Part shown: piece by piece, positions 17,157 through 25,198 of the stretch
Layout: each line of letters begins with the position of its first letter
How positions within the stretch are numbered: the stretch's first letter is position 1
Assembly (NCBI RefSeq): GCF_002013465.1
Contig: NZ_MAFC01000013.1
Span: 1 to 64,000 of the forward strand
Direction: 5' to 3'
DNA length: 64,000 nt
From: Mycobacterium sp. D16R12
Lineage (GTDB): Bacteria > Actinomycetota > Actinomycetes > Mycobacteriales > Mycobacteriaceae
The notes under the pieces: generated by a model
What the model was told of the DNA's origin: nothing
The model's database searches: none
What the model saw: only the letters and a program-made list of their open reading frames with translations
Position numbers and translations under genes: made by a program

Positions 17157-17789
17157 TCAGTCCAGTTCGACGGAGTCCTCGCGGCGACGCCGGCGGCGCA
17201 GCAGCAACACGACAAAGATCGCGAATGCGGCACCGAACGCGATCTTCAGGTTCGGTGCTTGTCTGCCCGCTTCGGGCGCAGGACCAGGAATCGGCGGCGG
17301 GGCCGAATCGACAGTCGACTTCGCTTGCGCAGCGACCTCCCGGGCGGCTGCCGCGAGGTCAGGCTGGGCAGGTTCAGGTGTGGGTGCCGGCTTGGGTGCC
17401 TCAGCAACGGGCGCGGGCTTGGGTGCGGGCGCCTCGGCAACGGGCCCAGGAGCGGGCGCAGGTTTCGGCGCCGGTGGGGCAGTGGGCTTGGGTGCCTCGG
17501 ACGCGGGTGTTTCGGATGCCGGGGTCTCGGCGGGCTTCACCGGTTTGGCAGGTTTCGGTGCGGCAGGCGGCTTTGGGGCCGGGGCCGCGTTGGACGCCGG
17601 TTCGTCCTTGGGACCCGTCTTCGGCGGTGCCGACGAGCCGGCGGGCCGTTTGGCAGGCGCACGTTTGGCTGCTGGACGTTTCGCCGCCTTCGCGGGGCGG
17701 GCCGGTGCCGCGGGCTTTGGTGCCTCGCCGCCGGTGGGCTTGTCCGGTGTCTGATTGGGCTCGTTAGCCGAATTGTCCTGGTCCGCCAT
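17157..17789 (-). CDS. hns: H-NS-like, Lys/Ala/Pro-rich nucleoid protein with C-terminal membrane anchor
   Basis: A 210-residue protein. The N-terminal half is rich in Lys-Ala-Pro (AKAAKRPAAKRAPAKRPAG) like a histone H1 tail, and the centre is a Pro/Ala/Lys/Glu linker. Then comes LAAAAREVAAQAKSTVDSA, which closely matches Rv3852 (Hns). It ends with one hydrophobic helix (AFGAAFAIFVVLLL) and an Arg-rich tail. The linker is much longer than in the 134-residue Rv3852. AAGGAG 8 nt before ATG 17789 fixes the start. It probably tethers DNA to the membrane. Its position next to rraA and the Rv3850-type gene agrees with the M. tuberculosis order. Confidence 0.82.
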   Translation of the reverse strand: MADQDNSANEPNQTPDKPTGGEAPKPAAPARPAKAAKRPAAKRAPAKRPAGSSAPPKTGPKDEPASNAAPAPKPPAAPKPAKPVKPAETPASETPASEAPKPTAPPAPKPAPAPGPVAEAPAPKPAPVAEAPKPAPTPEPAQPDLAAAAREVAAQAKSTVDSAPPPIPGPAPEAGRQAPNLKIAFGAAFAIFVVLLLRRRRRREDSVELD

Positions 17790-17937
17790 GCGCCTGCTCC
17801 TTCGCAAGTTTCGGTCGTCCTGGGTGTTCGTGGCGCGCTCCCGGCCACGATGGGCGGCTCACACCCGAATCTCTGCCGCCCCGCCGTTGTCCATCATGCC
17901 GTCACACCGGAAAAAGGCGAGTCGGCCCCCTAACCGT

Positions 17938-18504
17938 TTACGACTGACGACGCTGAGTCCAGATGAGTGCCGCGCCCACAGAGACCACCACAGCCACGAT
18001 AAATGGCCACATGGGCAGGTCGCCGTCGGTCGGATTCGCCGAGGGTTTCGGAGCGGAAGAACTCGTGCCCGACGGCTGCTGCGATACCGCGGGTGCCCCC
18101 GCGGAGGCCGGTGCACCCGAGCCGGTACTGGTGAACTGCCAGGATCCGTCAACCGGATGTCCGTCTTCGGAGATCACCCGAAAGTTCACCGTGTACTTTC
18201 CGGCGGGCGCTCCCGGCTTCATCCCGACCGAGATCGTCGCACCGGAGACCAGCGGGTCGCCTGCCTGCCACTGGTCGGTCTTCGCATCCGGCCCGATGAT
18301 CGTCAGCGCGGAAAAGCGCTTCTGTAGCGGCTCGTTGAAGGTGGCGCTGACCTGTGCGGGAGGCCCGGATAACACGGTGTTCTCGGCCGGATCGGAGGAC
18401 ACCTTGACGGCGTGTGCCGCCGCCACACCCGGCAGTGCCAGGCCCAGCGCCAACGCGATGAAGGCGGACAAGAACACGGACACAGACTTGCGTAGAACGG
18501 TCAT
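17938..18504 (-). CDS. CopC-domain copper-binding protein
   Basis: A 188-residue exported protein. A signal peptide is cut near GVAAAHAVKVSSDPAENTVL, leaving the mature chain to start with His (HAVKV), the N-terminal copper ligand typical of CopC. The CopC fold follows with PAQVSATFNEPLQ and RVISEDGHPVDGSWQFT, including the conserved D-x-H pair. A Ser/Pro-rich linker leads to one C-terminal membrane helix (MWPFIVAVVVSVGAALIW) with a basic cytosolic tail. The ATG overlaps the YcnI stop (TAATG at 18502-18506), so both are translated together. The likely role is periplasmic copper binding or delivery. Confidence 0.9.
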   Translation of the reverse strand: MTVLRKSVSVFLSAFIALALGLALPGVAAAHAVKVSSDPAENTVLSGPPAQVSATFNEPLQKRFSALTIIGPDAKTDQWQAGDPLVSGATISVGMKPGAPAGKYTVNFRVISEDGHPVDGSWQFTSTGSGAPASAGAPAVSQQPSGTSSSAPKPSANPTDGDLPMWPFIVAVVVSVGAALIWTQRRQS

Positions 18505-19169
18505 TACTGTTGCCTCCGCCGATTGGTCACCGCAAGCACGAGCGCGACGGCACCGAGGATCAGACCGATCCCGCCGAACCAGCGGGCCGTCTTGTCCGGA
18601 TGCGCCGCGCTCTGCCCGGAATCATGGGTTGCCGACACCTGAGGGGCGTGCGCCGAGTGTCCGTCGTGGTCGGCCTTGCTCTGCGTCAGGTCGAGTGTGG
18701 GTGCAGGGTGCTCCGGCTCGGTGCCATCGGGCTGGGCCCGCTGATCCCATCTGACGACCTGACCATCGGCATATGTCTGTGTTGCGGGGAAGGCCACCGA
18801 CTCGGTATCGGGGAGCTTGACGCGTACCCGGAACAATGCGAACTGGTCGGGCCCGATCCCGTTGCCGGGAGCGGCCTTCCATGTCACCGCCCGGACCGTG
18901 CCCTTAGCGGCATCTCGATCCACGGTGCTGGTCCAGCCCGGCAGCAGTTCGGTGCTCGCCGAGCCGACATCCGGCAGTTGCACGGTCAACTCGGTGGTCA
19001 GCGCCTTGCTCTGGGACTCGTTGGGAACCGAGAACTCCAGCGTCGCGTAGCCACCGCGGGCGGTGTTGTCCGTGGTCACGCGCACGTGGGCGGACGCGGG
19101 AACCGCGAGCGCCACCAGCGCCACGGCTGCCGCGGTCGATACCGCGATCAGTCGGGGGAACATGCGCAT
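18504..19169 (-). CDS. YcnI-family copper-binding membrane protein
   Basis: A 221-residue exported protein of the YcnI/DUF1775 family. The signal peptide is cleaved at VPASAHVRV, so the mature N-terminus begins with His, which with a conserved Trp (AVTWKAAPG) binds copper in characterised YcnI. A His-rich linker (KADHDGHSAHAPQVSATHDSGQSAAH) follows, then a C-terminal membrane helix (WFGGIGLILGAVALVLAV). It lies 3 bp after the Rv3850-type gene and overlaps copC by one base, forming a three-gene leftward unit. The pairing with CopC is common in actinobacteria and points to copper chaperoning outside the membrane. Confidence 0.9.
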   Translation of the reverse strand: MRMFPRLIAVSTAAAVALVALAVPASAHVRVTTDNTARGGYATLEFSVPNESQSKALTTELTVQLPDVGSASTELLPGWTSTVDRDAAKGTVRAVTWKAAPGNGIGPDQFALFRVRVKLPDTESVAFPATQTYADGQVVRWDQRAQPDGTEPEHPAPTLDLTQSKADHDGHSAHAPQVSATHDSGQSAAHPDKTARWFGGIGLILGAVALVLAVTNRRRQQ

Positions 19170-19172
19170 GAA

Positions 19173-19829
19173 TTACCTCACTCCGAGTCGGGCAAGCAGA
19201 TCTGCGTCGATGCCGTCGAGCTCGCGGGCGATGGCGGCATGGGCCGCGCGCCTACGGGTCGGTGGCATGTGTTCGGACGCCCCCACGGCGGTGCCCAACT
19301 CCTCCAGCCGCGCACGGACTGCCGAGGTGAACTTCTTGGTCTCCGCATCCTTGGGCGCCCGATCGAGTACGGCCTGGAGGGACTGCTCAGCCCCGGCGAT
19401 ACGAGCCGACAGCTCCGCTCCGAACCCTGAGTACTGGCCGAGTTCTGCCAGCGGTATGCCCAGGCGATCGGCGCGGCGCTGATCCAGCACCCCACGGACC
19501 GCGATGGCGCCCTTGTACAACACCGGCAAGAGCACCGGGGCCAGTAGCCGCACCACCGTGAGGGTGCGTCTGATCCGGGTCGGCGAGAGCAGCTTGCCCT
19601 CCCGTACCGCCCTGAGCTGGTCCTGGGCGATCTGCCGCTGAGCCTTCAGCGTCGCGAGCTCCGTCTTGCGTGAGTCGCGCCGGGCGGCGGACTCCGAGCG
19701 CGCCTGCATGAGCATCCGTCGCCGGTCGTTACGCGCCGCCAATCTGGCTTCGAGCTTGGCCTTAGCCTTCAGAGCCCGAGCCTCGGCGCGTTTCGTCGAG
19801 CGGCTCTTGCGGCTGGTGAGAAAACCCAT
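19173..19829 (-). CDS. Conserved Rv3850-type protein (DUF6474-like)
   Basis: A 218-residue protein of mycobacterial type, same length and place as Rv3850. The first 90 residues are highly basic and helical (KAKAKLEARLAARNDRRRMLMQARSESAARRDSRK), probably a coiled coil. A moderately hydrophobic stretch, VVRLLAPVLLPVLYKGAIAV, may associate with membrane. The C-terminal part is helical. ATG 19829 is preceded by GGAGG 9 nt upstream on the minus strand. It is the first gene of the unit with ycnI and copC. No function is known; co-transcription with copper proteins is the only hint. Confidence 0.85.
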   Translation of the reverse strand: MGFLTSRKSRSTKRAEARALKAKAKLEARLAARNDRRRMLMQARSESAARRDSRKTELATLKAQRQIAQDQLRAVREGKLLSPTRIRRTLTVVRLLAPVLLPVLYKGAIAVRGVLDQRRADRLGIPLAELGQYSGFGAELSARIAGAEQSLQAVLDRAPKDAETKKFTSAVRARLEELGTAVGASEHMPPTRRRAAHAAIARELDGIDADLLARLGVR

Positions 19830-20076
19830 CCCAGCGGCCTCCGTTCATCGCGTTGCGAGTGTGGCGCTAACCCTAGCGCGCCGACCCGCGCCGGCCCCGT
19901 GCGGATGGGGCCGCGTATTGCGGTGGTCGCGCCGCACGCTGCAAAGGTTCCCGACGGTCCCCAGCGAAGTCCTAGAAGCCCCCATTCGGGTGGTACATGG
20001 CGAACATGAGGTGAAAGGGGCCACAATTTGCGATAGATATTTGACCTCCGAGCAAATTCCCGGCATTCTGTTCGCC
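19830..20076. promoter_or_regulatory. Divergent intergenic region with promoter of the Ser/Thr-rich protein
   Basis: This 247-bp gap separates the Rv3850-type gene and the rightward surface-protein gene. TTGACC (20041-20046) and CATTCT (20064-20069) are 17 bp apart and the GTG start at 20077 comes 7 nt later, which fits a sigma-A promoter of a leaderless mRNA. I see no other strong motif in it. Confidence 0.5.
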
Positions 20077-21675
20077 GTGGGGCGACATCGAGCAAAGCAG
20101 AGTAGGCGGAGCCAGCAGCTGAAGCGAGCCTCGGCGCGCGCTGCTGTGGTGACGGTGCTCAGCTCGGGGACGCTCATGGGGGGATTCGGAGTTTTCGCCG
20201 TATCTACTCCGGCAGCGGATGCAAAGCCCGGCGGCGGTTCAGGTGGCGACAGCGACCATGACCATGGCTTGGGTGGCGCGATCCACAAGATCACCGGCGG
20301 CCTGCTCGGTGGCGGAGTCGGTGGTGGCGGTGGACCGGGCAGCGGCGGCACGCGCAGCGCGCCCTCGTCCCCGAGCTTCGGAAAAAGCCTGCACGGCGGC
20401 TCTGGGTCGGAAGGCGCGGCGGGTGGTAGCAGCGACTCCTCCGCCGGCGACAAGGACAAAGGCAAAGACAAGGGCCCGGGGGCGAACGTTCCCAAGCCGG
20501 GGTCTGTCGGCGCAAACGGTAAATCGTCCGACCATGCCGCAGGCAGCCATGATTCGAGCACCAGCGGTCCCGGTTCGAGCATCAGCACCCCTGGCGGCTC
20601 CACCACCAGCACGTCCGGCGGTTCGAGCACCAGCACTTCTAGCGGCACGTCCAGTGTGGGGATCGGTAGCGGCTCTGAGATAACGCTGCCGCATTCGGGT
20701 GGCGCAGCGGGTGTCCATACCCCAAATGTCACTGCACCCAATGCTGAAAGCCCCAGTGGTGCAACAACTCACGCCGAAGAGTCGCCGACACTGAAGGGTG
20801 CTTTGGGCTCCGTCGCCGGCGCGATGGCCCCGAAGACGCAGACCGCCACGACGCCCAAGGCCGACACTGCGACCTCTCCGCACAACGCGACGGCACCGGG
20901 CGCGAGCGCGACGGTGGACACCCCCGCTTCTGGCTCTACGCAACCAGGGCATGAGGCGTCGTCCGAGGAGCCCAGAGTTCCGGGCGTGACCATCAATATG
21001 GGTGGGCGCACCATCGTCATCTGGAAGAAGAAGCCGAGCACGTCGACGCACGAGCCGGGTGCCGGGGGTGGTTCGATGCACGAGCCGGGTGCTGGGGGCG
21101 GTTCGACGCACGAGCATGAATCCGACGACCACGATCACGTGATCACGCTGCCCGGGCTGCCCAACATCGGCGGTGTCCCGAACCCGGCCACGCCGTCGTT
21201 CGGTGGCGCCGCAGGCACCCGGAACCCGGGCGGAAACCCAGGCATTCACACCGGACCCATATCTCCGCCGACCGTACCCACGCCCAAGGCTCCCGCAGTC
21301 GCGATCGCGGCACCGCCCGCACCGCCGGTTATCGCGCCGCTAGCGCCGGTCGTGCCGCCGGCACCGCCGGTCGTGACCATCAAGCAGGCCGAGAGTGGTC
21401 GGGGCGGCGACGCCGTCGTGACAGCTGGTGGGTCGAAGCAACCCGAGGCCGTCACCAAGCCGATCGAGCAGTTCGTCGCGGCCGAGACCATCGCGCCCCG
21501 TACCGGCTACGGCGACTACCTCCGACTGACGAAGACCTCCGAGATCGCCGCAGTGGCCATTCCGGGTGCCGTGGGCATCGCGATGATGACCTTCGTGGGA
21601 GGCGCCATCGGATACCGCCAAGCGAAGGCCGGGCACACCGTGCGCGCCTCCGCTGCCGCCCGCTTCCTGGAGTAG
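20077..21675 (+). CDS. Secreted Ser/Thr/Gly-rich low-complexity surface protein
   Basis: A 532-residue exported protein starting MGRHRAKQSRR (GTG 20077), with a twin-basic N-region and a hydrophobic stretch ending in VSTPAADAKPGG. The body is low complexity: Gly-rich (GGGVGGGGGPGSGG), Ser/Thr blocks (TTSTSGGSSTSTSSGTSS), and a near-perfect repeat HEPGAGGGS at about residues 325-342. A Pro/Ala-rich region (APPAPPVIAPLAPVVPPAPP) follows. It ends with a membrane helix (AVAIPGAVGIAMMTFVGGAIGY) and a short basic tail. This looks like a stalk anchored in the membrane and spanning the wall, with many possible O-mannosylation sites. No enzymatic domain is seen. An open frame further upstream lies in the antisense of the divergent gene and is not used. 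Confidence 0.75.
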   Translation: MGRHRAKQSRRSQQLKRASARAAVVTVLSSGTLMGGFGVFAVSTPAADAKPGGGSGGDSDHDHGLGGAIHKITGGLLGGGVGGGGGPGSGGTRSAPSSPSFGKSLHGGSGSEGAAGGSSDSSAGDKDKGKDKGPGANVPKPGSVGANGKSSDHAAGSHDSSTSGPGSSISTPGGSTTSTSGGSSTSTSSGTSSVGIGSGSEITLPHSGGAAGVHTPNVTAPNAESPSGATTHAEESPTLKGALGSVAGAMAPKTQTATTPKADTATSPHNATAPGASATVDTPASGSTQPGHEASSEEPRVPGVTINMGGRTIVIWKKKPSTSTHEPGAGGGSMHEPGAGGGSTHEHESDDHDHVITLPGLPNIGGVPNPATPSFGGAAGTRNPGGNPGIHTGPISPPTVPTPKAPAVAIAAPPAPPVIAPLAPVVPPAPPVVTIKQAESGRGGDAVVTAGGSKQPEAVTKPIEQFVAAETIAPRTGYGDYLRLTKTSEIAAVAIPGAVGIAMMTFVGGAIGYRQAKAGHTVRASAAARFLE

Positions 21676-21741
21676 GGGAGAATCGATACAGCACCCCGTC
21701 AGGGGTCTGTCCGGGCAGGTACGTGGTGAGGGGAGACGCAC

Positions 21742-22233
21742 ATGGGCGCAGGCCGTCGTGTGACCGATGCCGTCAACGCTGTGCTGGATCTGGCTCCGCG
21801 CAAGGGCGAGGTAACGCTGACCGCACTCGTGGAGGCCGTTGGTCGCGATCGGGACCGGTCCATCGAGATCATCTCGGCTGATCTACCACCCGGGGTGTGC
21901 GGTCAATGGCGGCAATACGAGAACGAAGACATCTTCATCATCCAGCGCGGCTTGCCCACCTGGGATCGCACGCTCGCCCATGAACTCGGCCATGTGGTGC
22001 TGCGGCATGAGGGCATCTCGGTGGTTGAAATGGCCAGGGACGAAGCCGAATTCGCCAGCGACGACCTCATCGCATACATGCTGTCCCAGCGCACCGGATG
22101 CATGGGTGCGGCCGGGATGGAGGCCGAACAAGAGGCCGAGGACTTCGCGGCGCTATTGCTCTACCGGCTTGGCAGGCTGCCCTCGGACCGCGCTTCCATT
22201 GTTCAGGTGAGGCTCGGGGAGGCCTTTGGGTGA
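21742..22233 (+). CDS. ImmA/IrrE-family metalloprotease
   Basis: A 163-residue cytosolic protein with the zinc-protease motif H80-E-L-G-H84 (TLAHELGHVVLRHEG) and a downstream acidic helix (DEAEFASDDLIAYML) of the ImmA/IrrE (DUF955) type. These proteases cleave XRE-type repressors in phage ImmA and in Deinococcus IrrE/DdrO. The stop overlaps the GTG of the next membrane protein (GTGA, 22230-22233), so the pair is translated together. The nearest XRE-like protein is EspR, convergent 1.2 kb downstream. No HTH is fused to this protein. Its target is not known; EspR is a positional candidate only. Confidence 0.87.
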   Translation: MGAGRRVTDAVNAVLDLAPRKGEVTLTALVEAVGRDRDRSIEIISADLPPGVCGQWRQYENEDIFIIQRGLPTWDRTLAHELGHVVLRHEGISVVEMARDEAEFASDDLIAYMLSQRTGCMGAAGMEAEQEAEDFAALLLYRLGRLPSDRASIVQVRLGEAFG

Positions 22234-23345
22234 TCGCCTGGGTGATTGCCGGGCTGCTGGGTATGGCGACGGGTTTACGCATCGGGTGGGTGCTCGTCCA
22301 CAAACAATCCCCGGTAAGCACCGGAATGATCGTTGCGCTGGGAAGCCTGGCGCTCGTGTCGGCACTGAACTGGGAGCCGCTGACAATTCTTGTGGACAGC
22401 TCATTGGGCTGGCCCAACATCTCGGTGGCCGTGAGCCAGGCCGCGTTGACGGCCTGCGCGGCGGGCAGCTGCGTGATGATCACCAGCATGTCGGCCAGCC
22501 GCACCTCGGCGGCCAACAGGCGATGGGCGCGCTGGCAGTACCTGGCCGCAGCCGCGATCGCCGGCGCGAGCCTTGCCGTGTTCTTTTCCCGCGGTCCGCT
22601 GCCCGAGATGACACCTCGCGAGTTTCTCAAGCACGATCTGGGCGGATTCGCCTCTGGCACAGCCTGGCTCATCCCGATGCTGTACATCGCCGTCGCTCTA
22701 TCGGTGGTGCTGTGGGCGGGGATGGCCTACTCGAATCGCAGCCGCCGGGGCCGCGCCTTGTTCCTCTTCACCGTCGGGATCAGCCTGCTGGTGCTAGCCG
22801 TTTTGGTGGTGGCCGGTGTCGCGGTAGCCAATTCGGAGTACGTGACGATCGGGACCGCGGCCACATTGATCGGCTGTGCGATGGCGATGGTGGCGGTCGG
22901 GTCGCTGTTGCCGACCTTCGAGACCTGGCTGGTCGCTCGACGTGAGATGTTCGTACTGGCCCCGTTGTACAACGACCTGAAGAAGCGCCAGCCGGATGCA
23001 GCGATCGGAGTGCGCCCGCGCGGACCGCTGGCCTTCCAGGTCGCAGACCGGATGGCCTATATCTCCGATGCGCTTTTCCTGGAGGCGATGCACGCCCAGG
23101 GGCTAGACCCCGAATCGGAGGGCGAGGGCGATATCGAGATCGGTGCGGAACCGGTGAAACTCGATGTGCCACCGGACACGCAGGCCCATGCGGTGGTGAA
23201 ATGGGTTCTTACCGAGGGTGATCCGAAAGAGAACTTCCCGGGCCCGGAATGGCTACACCAGCCTGACGGATACTCCGATCGCGAATGGATTCTCGCGATT
23301 GCCACTGAGTACCGCAGGCTGGTGCGTGCCGAACGTCATTCTTAA
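22230..23345 (+). CDS. MAB_1171c-family putative transporter (7 TM plus DUF6545-like domain)
   Basis: A 371-residue protein starting at GTG 22230 in the GTGA overlap. Seven hydrophobic segments (from WVIAGLLGMATGLRIGWVL to TAATLIGCAMAMVAVGSLLP) are followed by a cytosolic C-terminal domain of about 130 residues (LAPLYNDLKKRQPDAAIG, EWLHQPDGYSDREWILAIATEYRRLV). This matches what is called the MAB_1171c family, which in actinobacteria is commonly next to ImmA/IrrE proteases and XRE regulators. It may be a sensor that signals to the protease rather than a transporter; that is inference. It ends 104 bp before the convergent espR stop. Confidence 0.82.
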   Translation: MIAWVIAGLLGMATGLRIGWVLVHKQSPVSTGMIVALGSLALVSALNWEPLTILVDSSLGWPNISVAVSQAALTACAAGSCVMITSMSASRTSAANRRWARWQYLAAAAIAGASLAVFFSRGPLPEMTPREFLKHDLGGFASGTAWLIPMLYIAVALSVVLWAGMAYSNRSRRGRALFLFTVGISLLVLAVLVVAGVAVANSEYVTIGTAATLIGCAMAMVAVGSLLPTFETWLVARREMFVLAPLYNDLKKRQPDAAIGVRPRGPLAFQVADRMAYISDALFLEAMHAQGLDPESEGEGDIEIGAEPVKLDVPPDTQAHAVVKWVLTEGDPKENFPGPEWLHQPDGYSDREWILAIATEYRRLVRAERHS

Positions 23346-23449
23346 GTTGTACATCGCCGTCCCCTCCGTGCGCACCCCGCGGCTCGATGAGCGGTGAACG
23401 CCAAACTGACCGGTCCTTCCCCGAGTGGACCGGCCAGGCGAGAAGCGGA

Positions 23450-23848
23450 CTAGCTGTCGAGACCTTCTTGGCGACGGTATTCGTCGACGGCCTGCGTGAT
23501 GCGGTCCTGTGCCTCGACGGACAGCCCCACGGTGCGGGCTGCGATCCGACGGACACCCTCATCGCGCATGTTGGCGAGCCAGGTCAGTTCCTGGTCGAGC
23601 TTCTCGTAGTACTCATCGTCGGTGAAGTACGCCGGCTTGATGCGGAAGAAGTTCGCGAGCGCCTTCATGGTTGCCGACGAAGGGTTGGTGCGGTTACCTG
23701 ATCGCAGCTGCGACAGGTACGGCGCGGACATCGTGATGCCTTCGGAACGCAGGGCCGCGATCACCTCGGCAGAGGTGTGGGGGCCGCGCCCGGGTGGGTA
23801 CACGGTGTCGAACAACCGATTCAAACGTGCGGTGAACGTGGTGCTCAT
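23450..23848 (-). CDS. espR: Nucleoid-associated XRE-type regulator EspR
   Basis: A 132-residue protein with near-identity to M. tuberculosis EspR (Rv3849). It opens MSTTFTARLNRLFDTVYPPG, has the HTH ITMSAPYLSQLRSGNRTNPS, and a C-terminal dimer domain (AYFTDDEYYEKLDQEL, GLSVEAQDRITQAVDEYRR). In M. tuberculosis EspR binds many chromosomal sites and activates espACD for ESX-1 secretion. ESX-1 is absent from Mycobacteroides as far as I know, so its regulon must differ. GGAGG lies 10 nt before the ATG. Upstream is a 1.35-kb region without convincing genes; the long leader matches its heavily regulated status elsewhere. Confidence 0.95.
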   Translation of the reverse strand: MSTTFTARLNRLFDTVYPPGRGPHTSAEVIAALRSEGITMSAPYLSQLRSGNRTNPSSATMKALANFFRIKPAYFTDDEYYEKLDQELTWLANMRDEGVRRIAARTVGLSVEAQDRITQAVDEYRRQEGLDS

Positions 23849-25198
23849 CGAGCCTTACCTCCACAAACAGATAAAGTTGCTAATTCGGGGGACGTATTTG
23901 CTGCCTATCGTAACCTTAGTTTTGCCTGCAGCCAAGCGCAACCATCAAGTTCGCCTCGGGTGGACGTGGTGTTCGGTTATCCAAACCTGCTAGCTCGGGC
24001 ACATTTGTGCAGCGTCCAATATTCGGGACGATCTGGGAATCTTCGTTCTCAGGCAAATGATTGATGAATCCCCAGGGCGATGGCTTGGAGGCTCCGCTGT
24101 GGGCCGTGCGGAGAGGTCGTATTCGTTTCCTAAATAGGTCGGACACAGTGCCCGGCTGTATAACCTGCTGAGTTGCTACCGGCACCGACACCGCACCTTC
24201 TCCGCGCACGCCTCGCTGACCTGGCACGATGTCATGCCCGTGACGATAACGGCAGCTAGCGATTATGGAGGGAATCGCCGCGCAGAGGTAACGTTTAAAT
24301 ACTGAAGCATTGATGGCAAGTGTGGCCGTCAGCAGGGCATCCCCTCTGACCAGCGGTAAATCCACAGCGGCGGACTGTGAGGAAGATCACAGCAACTACC
24401 GGTGGCGTGCGCTCCGTCACTGCCATGCGATGCCGCCCGTGCGAGCCGTCGAAGGCCCTCCGAAACCACGATCGTGGGGGATGGCTGCGGTGATGTTACG
24501 GAGCAGATGTGACGGAAGTTACCCGTGCGGCAGAGCTCCGGCCGCGTCAGCGCACACCGTGCCCGGCGGTGAGCCCTGCAGTGCGTAGTTCCGCCGATGG
24601 TCGCTGGCGAGGGTGAGGGCGCCCGGTGATGTCGTGTCACCGAGCTCGGCCTGAATGATCGAGTAAATGATCGCCAGGAAGGCGAAACGAGTAGTGCGGG
24701 GGGTCGCTGGTTTAGGACGGTGGTTTGCGTCGTTCTTGCGCCGTATTGAGCTCACGGAGCCGGGAAACGTGAAACCTGTGCAGAAGGCGATGGGCCGCTC
24801 GGCGAGGTTGCCTCCGAGGGCCTGTCCGACGGCGACGGAGAGGCCGTGAATTACGACCGGCGATGGGGCCGGATACCCACAGGCGTCGTCGGCCAACTGC
24901 AGCGCATCTCATGCCTGATCGCCATCAGTTTGGGAATGGTTGCCGAGCTTGGCGCGGAAGGCCGTGTCGTTGCCGTCGGTCAGTGCTCAGGACCGGCTCT
25001 GGCGTCGGGCGCACCGAATGTAACCGGTTCGCCGACCGACAGTTTGGCGCGAGTGATGGTGACCGCGCTTTTGGGGTGTTCCGCTGACTCCTGCCGCGGC
25101 CACGACCTCGCGGGGTCGAAAGCGTAAGCAGAAGAACATATTTCGACAATGCGACGCCGTTGGTCGGAATGACGGGGAGGTCAGGCCACCGAATTCCT
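23849..25198. other. 1.35-kb region without a convincing gene, upstream of espR
   Basis: No reading frame here has a recognisable domain, good start or mycobacterial codon bias throughout. Frames on the minus strand at 23916-24365 and 24519-24896 and on the plus strand at 24846-25127 are open but unpersuasive. The part at 24000-24310 is more AT-rich. It contains a perfect CRP-type palindrome (24376-24391) and a close direct repeat AATGATCG at 24654-24675. The likely content is the espR regulatory region, possibly a non-coding RNA or decayed genes. Confidence 0.5.
24376..24391. promoter_or_regulatory. CRP (Rv3676-type) binding site
   Basis: TGTGAGGAAGATCACA fits the CRP consensus TGTGA-N6-TCACA exactly on both arms. 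It is about 530 bp upstream of espR, far for direct control of the known coding start, so it may serve a distal espR promoter or an unannotated transcript. Confidence 0.7.

Noticed and set aside
19666..20076. N-terminal extension of the Ser/Thr-rich protein into the divergent gene
   Set aside because: The extension lies antisense to a conserved gene and would bury the signal peptide; GTG 20077 with a well-placed promoter is better.
23916..24365. Minus-strand open frame of about 150 codons upstream of espR
   Set aside because: No domain, poor composition, no ribosome site or leaderless promoter; treated as part of the gene-poor region.
24519..24896. Minus-strand open frame of 125 codons
   Set aside because: Some protein-like stretches, but no recognisable family, no start signal and no extension in neighbouring frames; could be a relic, not called as a gene.
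24846..25127. Plus-strand open frame of 93 codons
   Set aside because: Alanine/glycine-rich chance frame overlapping another open frame on the opposite strand; no start signal.
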